A model generated the notes under the pieces. That model saw only the letters and a list, made by a program, of their open reading frames with translations, did not search any database and was not told the DNA's origin. Both the position numbers and the translations under genes were made by a program. A stretch of DNA of 37,323 bases from Methanobacteriota archaeon (GTDB lineage: Archaea; Halobacteriota; Methanocellia; Methanocellales; Methanocellaceae): positions 1 to 37,323 of the forward strand of contig JAEZKS010000243.1 in the NCBI GenBank assembly GCA_023436075.1, read 5' to 3'. Of this stretch, positions 33,031-37,323 are shown in pieces (the stretch's first letter is position 1; the number at the start of each line of letters is the position of its first letter).

Positions 33031-33738
33031 TCAAATCCTGTTCAGGCTTCTCAGCGATTCGGGCAGCTCGACGACCTTCGCAGGACAGCCTATGGCAAGC
33101 CGCCAGGCCGGCACGTCCTTAGTGACCAGTGCGCCGGCTGCAACCATGGCACCCTCGCCGATCTCCACATCGGGAAGAAGCGTCGCATTGGCACCGATGC
33201 TGGCGCCCTTTCGCAACACCGGGCCCTTGAGGGCATACGGCGCACGGATCGGGTACTTGTCGTTGGCCAGCACGCAGCAGGGACCGAGGAACACGTGGTC
33301 CTCGATGACCGTGTTTGTCGGGATGTACACGTTGCTCTGGATGCTCACATGGCTGCTGATCACGCAGTTCCCGTCGATGACCGAGTTCGTCCCGACGAGC
33401 ACATTGTCCCCCAGGATTGTCTGCTCCCGCACCAGGGCGTTGTGTCCGGTCCTGAAGCTGCTGCCGGCCACCACGTCGCAATAGATCGTGGTGCCCGGAC
33501 GCAACACGGCGTTATCGCCGATAGTCACGCCCTTGAACGGATATTCCTCCGGCCCCTTTCCTGCTGCCAGCATCTCGTTCAGCACGCGGCCGCCGGGGTA
33601 TCCCAGGATGACGTTTTCCATGATCGTACAGTTCCTTCCGATCGCATTGATTCCGTAGAGCCGGCACGATGCGTGAACTCTGCTATCGCTTCGAACCAGC
33701 GGACTGCTCAGCGTTTCGATGTTTTTCAACCCCATCAT
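33031..33738 (-). CDS. Hexapeptide-repeat (left-handed beta-helix) acyltransferase (WbpD-like)
   Basis: A 235-residue LbH acyltransferase with repeated [LIV]-G-x4 units from about residue 30 to 215 (for example IGDNAVLRPG, ILGDNVLVG, VEIGEGAMVAAGALVTKD). The C-terminal WRLAIGCPAKVV is typical of sugar N- or O-acetyltransferases. It is first in the operon before the aminotransferase, so N-acetylation of the new 3-amino group is the best inference. Two adjacent ATGs exist (33738, 33735). A TATA-like GTTAATATAC about 25 nt upstream would make the mRNA leaderless. Confidence 0.9.
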   Translation of the reverse strand: MMGLKNIETLSSPLVRSDSRVHASCRLYGINAIGRNCTIMENVILGYPGGRVLNEMLAAGKGPEEYPFKGVTIGDNAVLRPGTTIYCDVVAGSSFRTGHNALVREQTILGDNVLVGTNSVIDGNCVISSHVSIQSNVYIPTNTVIEDHVFLGPCCVLANDKYPIRAPYALKGPVLRKGASIGANATLLPDVEIGEGAMVAAGALVTKDVPAWRLAIGCPAKVVELPESLRSLNRI

Positions 33739-33740
33739 GT

Positions 33741-33767
33741 TTTTATAATATAAGATGTATATTAACT
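33741..33767 (-). promoter_or_regulatory. Promoter of the minus-strand glycan operon
   Basis: On the minus strand GTTAATATAC (33758-33767) is centred about 25 nt before the ATG, and ATATTATAAAA (33741-33751) directly abuts it. There is no Shine-Dalgarno, so leaderless initiation is likely. Confidence 0.5.
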
Positions 33768-34066
33768 AATTAATACTTAAGCATTTCTATAATTTATGTT
33801 GAATTAATATATCATTACGAAGACGCCGGATAAACATTGATCAGCATATACGATAGCGCTGAGCACATTAGGTATTACGTTACGGAAAAATAGGTAAATA
33901 TCGCTGAAAATGTTATACTTTTTGAAACTATCGCTAATGCCACGAGACGCTTGCCTGTTTTCCGGTAATTACGTGTCAGCGGCCATGAACAGGTAGCGAT
34001 ATAGGCGCGGCCGCATGCAGAGAGCAGCCGTGAATGCCACGACGCGCCGCACTGGACTCTTGTCAT
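33768..34066. other. AT-rich spacer, nothing recognised
   Basis: About 300 bp upstream of the glycan operon. The 70-residue minus-strand open frame at 33875-34087 has no family character. No RNA gene is recognised. Confidence 0.5.
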
Positions 34067-34491
34067 GGCTTTGCGTCGTTGGGACACGAAATCACGAAAA
34101 TTTCTTTTTATATGAAAGCTCTAAGGGCACGAAATCTCTATTAAAGAGCAAATTCACGAAAGCACGGCTTTTAAAGCACAAATTAGAGCCCTAAGGACAT
34201 GAAGACACCAAACGAAAACATGGTGCGACGAGTTTGTTTCTAACATGATTCGAGCCCCAATAATCTATCTATGGCCAGCGGATAGCCTTGTTAACAAAGT
34301 GTACGACAAGCCTGTATTAGTTGGTGTCTTCGAGCCATTCGCGCTTTAATTCGTGCTTTAGTAGCCGTGCTTTAGAGCATTCGATTTTTAATAGTGAATT
34401 AGTGCTCTTAGCGGTTTAACAGTGCTTTAATTCATTTCGTGATTTAACATGAAAATAAATTTCGTGATTTTGTGTCCCGCGACGCAAAGCC
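34067..34491. repeat. Giant imperfect palindrome (425 bp), CACGAAA family
   Basis: GGCTTTGCGTCG (34067-34078) matches the reverse complement of 34480-34491. Symmetry runs inward almost to the centre near 34279: GGGACACGAAATCACGAAA against TTTCGTGATTTTGTGTCCC, AAAGCACGGCT against AGCCGTGCTTT, GAAGACACCAA against TTGGTGTCTTC. The arms differ by scattered substitutions and small gaps. A transcript would be one very long hairpin. Wording is close to the element at 1-340. It lies between the divergent glycan operon and the Hps gene. Confidence 0.85.
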
Positions 34492-34529
34492 CAAACAGGT
34501 CAAATCGCAGGAGCCCCGGGAAACCCAAA

Positions 34530-34538
34530 CCTTATAAC
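34530..34538 (+). promoter_or_regulatory. TATA box of the Hps-RraA gene
   Basis: CCTTATAAC about 34 nt before the ATG at 34568. No Shine-Dalgarno is seen, so the leader is very short. Confidence 0.5.
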
Positions 34539-34567
34539 CTTCTGCGGTTTAAGTTGTAACGAATATT

Positions 34568-35851
34568 ATGACGCCAGTCTTGCAAGTTGCCCTGGATGAA
34601 GTGGAGCTCACGCGGGCCATGCAGATCGCCAGGGAGGCGGTGGACGGCGGAGCGGACTACATCGAGGTCGGCACGCCGCTGATCAAGAGCGAGGGCATGA
34701 ACGCGGTACGGTCGCTGAAGCAGGCGTTCCCCGGCCGCGTGATCGTCGCCGACATGAAGACTATGGACACCGGCGCGGTCGAGGTAGAGATGGCTGCGAA
34801 GGCAGGTGCAGGCATCGTATCGGTCCTCGGTGCATCGTCAGACGTCACCATCGAGGATGCGCTGCGATCAGCCCGGAAATACGGCGTACGGCTCGCCGCC
34901 GACCTGATTAACGTGCCTGACGCGGCAGCTCGGGCAGCGCGGCTGCAGGAGATCGGCGTGGACATCATCGGCGTGCACGCGGGCATCGACCAGCAGATGG
35001 TCGGCCACGACCCGCTGGACGTGCTACGGACAGTCCGCCAGGCAGTGACAGTACCCGTGGCCGTGGCGGGAGGGCTGGACTCCGCAGGGGCCGCGGCAGC
35101 AGTGGCTGCAGGGGCGGATATCGTGATCGTCGGAGGCAACATCATCCGGTCGAAGGACGTGACCGCGGCTGCCAGGGCTGTCCGCGAGGCCATGGATCGC
35201 CCGTCGACGAAGGAGTCTGGAGTGAAGCGATCGCTCGACGAGGAGATCAGGAGCCTCTTCATGCAGGTCTCGACGCCGAACATCTCGGACGCCATGCACC
35301 GGCACCCGGCGCTCCGGGACATCCGGCCGGTCTACGAAGGCATCAAGATCGCCGGCAAGGCGGTCACGGTCCAAAACTTCCCGGGCGACTGGGCGCGGCC
35401 GGTGGAAGCCTCGGACGTGGCCGGGCCCGGAGAGATCATCGTCATCAATAATTTCAGCAACTACGTTGCACCCTGGGGCGAGCTGGCATCCCACGGCTGC
35501 GCGCAGAAGGGCATAGCCGGCGTGGTGATCGACGGCGCCATCAGGGATGTAGATGAGATCCGGCGCATGAAGTTCCCGGCGTTCGCGTCTGCCATCGTGC
35601 CCAACGCAGCAGAGCCGAAAGGCTTCGGCGAGATCAACGTCGAGATCACCTGCGGGGGACAGACCATCCGGCCCGGGGACTGGATCGTCGGCGACGACAA
35701 CGGCGTGATGGTCGTGCCGAAGGAGAGGGCCTATGAAGTCGCGCGGAGGGCCCTCGAAGTCAGGAAGAACGAGGAACGGGTCCGCGTCGAGATCGATCGC
35801 GGGAAGACGCTGGCGCAGGTCATGGACCTGTACAAGTGGGAGAAGCATTAG
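34568..35851 (+). CDS. Bifunctional 3-hexulose-6-phosphate synthase / RraA-like protein
   Basis: A 427-residue fusion. Residues 1-212 are an orotidine-decarboxylase-superfamily Hps domain: LDEVELTRAM, ADMKTMDTG (61-69) with the metal and substrate residues, VHAGID (136-141) and VAVAGGLD (164-171). Residues about 222-420 are an RraA-like/aldolase domain: NISDAMHRH (238-246), GELASHGC (304-311), GAIRDVDE (323-330) and GDDNGVMVVP (375-384). In archaea lacking the oxidative pentose phosphate path, Hps run in reverse (with Phi) supplies ribulose 5-phosphate; the RraA-like half has no assigned role. Monocistronic, between two giant palindromes. Confidence 0.93.
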   Translation: MTPVLQVALDEVELTRAMQIAREAVDGGADYIEVGTPLIKSEGMNAVRSLKQAFPGRVIVADMKTMDTGAVEVEMAAKAGAGIVSVLGASSDVTIEDALRSARKYGVRLAADLINVPDAAARAARLQEIGVDIIGVHAGIDQQMVGHDPLDVLRTVRQAVTVPVAVAGGLDSAGAAAAVAAGADIVIVGGNIIRSKDVTAAARAVREAMDRPSTKESGVKRSLDEEIRSLFMQVSTPNISDAMHRHPALRDIRPVYEGIKIAGKAVTVQNFPGDWARPVEASDVAGPGEIIVINNFSNYVAPWGELASHGCAQKGIAGVVIDGAIRDVDEIRRMKFPAFASAIVPNAAEPKGFGEINVEITCGGQTIRPGDWIVGDDNGVMVVPKERAYEVARRALEVRKNEERVRVEIDRGKTLAQVMDLYKWEKH

Positions 35852-35904
35852 CGTACATAGCCTAAAGAAGAGAAGCCCGGTAGCCTGAAACCGTTCAAGA
35901 ACAA

Positions 35905-36137
35905 TAAAAACATCCTCCTTAGCTCTAAGCTCCTTAACTCCTTTTTTAAAAATCGTCCTCCTTAAACTCCTTCAACCTTCGAAGCTCTACCTGAACTCTC
36001 TGTCCTCCTGAGCTCTCGTTGATGAGTTCAGGAGGTTAACGGAGCTAAGGTAGAACTTTGAAGTTTAAGGAGCACAGGGAGTACGATTTTAAAAAAAAGG
36101 AACTCAAGAGCTACGGAGCTTAAGGAGACGTTTTAAA
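35905..36137. repeat. Giant imperfect palindrome, CTCC-rich family, copy 2
   Basis: About 230 bp. The left arm AAAAACATCCTCCTTAGCTC (from 35906) pairs with GAGCTTAAGGAGACGTTTT (to 36134). The inner blocks TCGTCCTCCTTAAACTCC and GGAGCACAGGGAGTACGA, and GCTCTACC and GGTAGAACTT, pair in turn. Block order (CTCC, A-tract, TCGTxCTCC, CTCTACC) is the same as in 1505-1722, so both derive from one element type. It follows the Hps-RraA stop. Confidence 0.82.
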
Positions 36138-36195
36138 AGTATTTGTTTAGAAGTGCCTGACGGTCTGAACACGAAGGCCCCAGACCTGAATAAGA

Positions 36196-36266
36196 GGGCC
36201 TCGTGGCCCGCCACGCGCGCGTGACCGCTGCGAAGGCAGCTCTTATTGACTGCGAAGGCAGCTCTT
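36196..36266 (+). repeat. Hairpin plus CACGCGCGCGTG element, copy 6, with tandem CTGC hairpins
   Basis: GGGCC-TCGT-GGCCC (36196-36209) is followed by CACGCGCGCGTG (36212-36223). Then CTGCGAAGGCAGCTCTT occurs twice (36228-36244, 36250-36266), each containing a CTGC-GAAG-GCAG stem-loop. Stem letters differ from copy 3 (15449) but pairing is conserved. Confidence 0.7.
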
Positions 36267-36448
36267 GTTAAAGCCCAGTAATTGCCACGATTTACAGCAC
36301 CGGGCTTTCGCATTTCTTTCTATAATCCGACAGCGGTAATTTCAAAAAGCGTAGGGAACATATTTATTGATTTATTTTAAAGATATGGTTGATTTACATA
36401 GAATAAATCGATCGGGTTCTGTGTACGTCCACGAGGGGTCTAGGAGGA
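36267..36448 (+). promoter_or_regulatory. Upstream region and RBS of the 36455 gene
   Basis: AT-rich, with a TATA-like GATTTATTTTAAAG (about 36369-36382) and a strong AGGAGGA (36442-36448), 6 nt before the ATG at 36455. Confidence 0.45.
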
Positions 36449-36454
36449 TAAAAG

Positions 36455-36790
36455 ATGAGGTCGGGTATACAGCTCGGAACACGAGCTAAATTATTGCTAA
36501 TTGGTATCGCCAGTGGGTTAGCAGGCGTAGCGGTCGATATAGATCACATACCTCAGTATCTCTTTAACATGCGCCTGGGCCCGGTATTCTTGATCGACGG
36601 CTTCTTCGATGGTTTCAGGTTTTCTGGAATAGGACGGCCGATCCACGCGCTCGTGCTATATCTCAGTCTCGCAGCCTTTGCCTGCATCACCGTACTGTTG
36701 CTCCAGTACAGTATGAGAACCACGGCAAGATCGGTGGCGAAGAGCGTCATTGCGACAGTACAGAAAGCGATCAGTCCGGCACCCGAATGA
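36455..36790 (+). CDS. Small membrane protein, N-terminal half of a YdjM/DUF457-like metal-dependent hydrolase
   Basis: A 111-residue protein with about three hydrophobic helices. DIDH (28-31) followed by RPIH (61-64) resembles the first two metal-binding motifs (D-x-D-H, then R-x-x-H) of membrane-bound metal-dependent hydrolases of the YdjM/DUF457 type. The third motif, a later G-x-x-S-H-x-x-x-D, is missing here but present in the next ORF. The family match is by motif only. A strong AGGAGG supports translation. It is 26 bp before the next gene. Confidence 0.65.
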   Translation: MRSGIQLGTRAKLLLIGIASGLAGVAVDIDHIPQYLFNMRLGPVFLIDGFFDGFRFSGIGRPIHALVLYLSLAAFACITVLLLQYSMRTTARSVAKSVIATVQKAISPAPE

Positions 36791-36816
36791 CGGATGGAAT
36801 CGACGACGGGGGATAA

Positions 36817-37083
36817 ATGATGGCTGTAAGCATCACATATATCCTGATGTGCGAGCTAGGGCATTTCCTGCTCGCATTCTTTTCCGGCTTGATAGTCTGG
36901 CTACTGATTACAGTCGCCTATAACTGGCTGTACTCCAGAATAGACGATTATCAGCTGGAGATCAATCCAGGCTCGATTACCCGTGCGATCATGAATAATT
37001 CAAAACTGCTCATCTTAATGATGGCTATATGTGCAGGACTGTTGTCGCATGTGCTGGAGGACTATTATTTTAGTATAGTGTAG
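36817..37083 (+). CDS. Small membrane protein, C-terminal half of a YdjM/DUF457-like hydrolase
   Basis: An 88-residue protein with two long hydrophobic segments (about 8-36 and 62-76) ending in GLLSHVLED (74-82), which matches the last metal motif (SHxxxD) of the YdjM/DUF457 type. A GGGGGAT stretch precedes the ATG; a second ATG follows at once. With the ORF at 36455 it carries a full motif set, so the pair may be a split gene or two subunits. Alone its identity is uncertain. Confidence 0.6.
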   Translation: MMAVSITYILMCELGHFLLAFFSGLIVWLLITVAYNWLYSRIDDYQLEINPGSITRAIMNNSKLLILMMAICAGLLSHVLEDYYFSIV

Positions 37084-37165
37084 ACAGGCATACTGCATAC
37101 AGCGATTGACAAATAAGCATAACATGAGAAAGTATTAAACCATTCATGGAAGCTATACCCATGTT

Positions 37166-37323
37166 ATGATCTTCTTCGGCCACATCGGCATCACGCTCCT
37201 CCTGGCCTTCCTCATGTTCAACTTCCTAAAGGAGAAGATCGACTACAGGTTCCTCATCGTCGGGTCGATCCTTCCGGACCTGATCGATAAGCCGATCGGC
37301 CAGTACCTCTTCTATGATACCTT
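37166..37323 (+). CDS. Metal-dependent hydrolase, membrane-bound (5' part, cut by window end)
   Basis: The first 52 residues of a gene running off the right edge. MIFFGHIGIT and GSILPDLIDKPIG (33-45) are the characteristic start and PDLID metal motif of archaeal membrane-bound metal-dependent hydrolases. The ATG at 37166 is chosen because the ATG at 37161 meets a stop two codons later. No clear Shine-Dalgarno; AGTATTAAA about 30-35 nt upstream may be the TATA box of a leaderless mRNA. Confidence 0.75.
   Translation, partial: MIFFGHIGITLLLAFLMFNFLKEKIDYRFLIVGSILPDLIDKPIGQYLFYDT

Noticed and set aside
32049..33122. 357-residue plus-strand open frame
   Set aside because: Antisense to the DegT aminotransferase, which has an intact PLP lysine and conserved context.

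Overview
The window looks like chromosome of a methanogenic archaeon, most plausibly of the Methanocellales (Methanocella / Rice Cluster I). This rests on family content and gene style, not on a database match. Indicators are TATA-type promoters about 25-30 nt before starts, several apparently leaderless genes, a 3-hexulose-6-phosphate synthase fused to an RraA-like domain, a DUF1616 membrane protein, a dapL-lysA-dapF lysine operon, a free-standing LigD-type polymerase domain (known from Methanocella NHEJ), and a membrane-anchored winged-helix regulator. No tRNA, rRNA, transposase or convincing CRISPR array was seen.

Layout. 1-356: edge of a long quasi-palindromic repeat. 357-2706: an HSL-type esterase and the LigD-type polymerase, both on the minus strand, separated by a giant imperfect palindrome. 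2887-7942: an anchored coiled-coil-like hypothetical, the dapL-lysA-dapF operon (minus, ATGA overlaps), and a small secreted protein. 8247-15038: three minus-strand envelope genes: a beta-propeller/TM/tandem-wHTH sensor-regulator, a DUF1616 protein, and a 1056-aa beta-helix surface protein with an internal tandem duplication. 15613-33738: a surface-polysaccharide or protein-glycosylation locus. 34568-35851: Hps-RraA fusion, bracketed by two giant palindromes. 36455-37323: two small membrane ORFs that together carry the metal-dependent-hydrolase (YdjM/DUF457-like) motifs, followed by the 5' end of a gene of the same type.

The glycan locus has two converging halves. On the plus strand are a UDP-sugar dehydrogenase, a Wzx-like flippase and a polytopic GT-C-like protein. 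On the minus strand the order of transcription is hexapeptide acyltransferase, DegT aminotransferase, Gfo/Idh/MocA dehydrogenase, two-domain GT2, WbpG-type amidotransferase, HisH2, HisF2 and DUF354 protein. A second unit follows: polysaccharide deacetylase, two FemAB/GNAT paralogues and a DUF362 protein. The enzyme set matches the logic of the Wbp pathway (WbpA/B/E/D, then WbpG-HisH2-HisF2) for a 2,3-diacetamido-uronic acid carrying an acetamidino group. The FemAB pair, in an organism presumed to lack murein, suggests a further aminoacyl or acyl decoration.

The non-coding DNA is unusually structured. There are four giant imperfect inverted repeats (about 220-425 bp, one cut by the window edge) in at least two sequence families. 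There is also a dispersed hairpin-plus-CACGCGCGCGTG element in five or six copies whose stem sequences differ while pairing is kept. Two of these copies form an exact 35-bp direct repeat with a 34-bp spacer.
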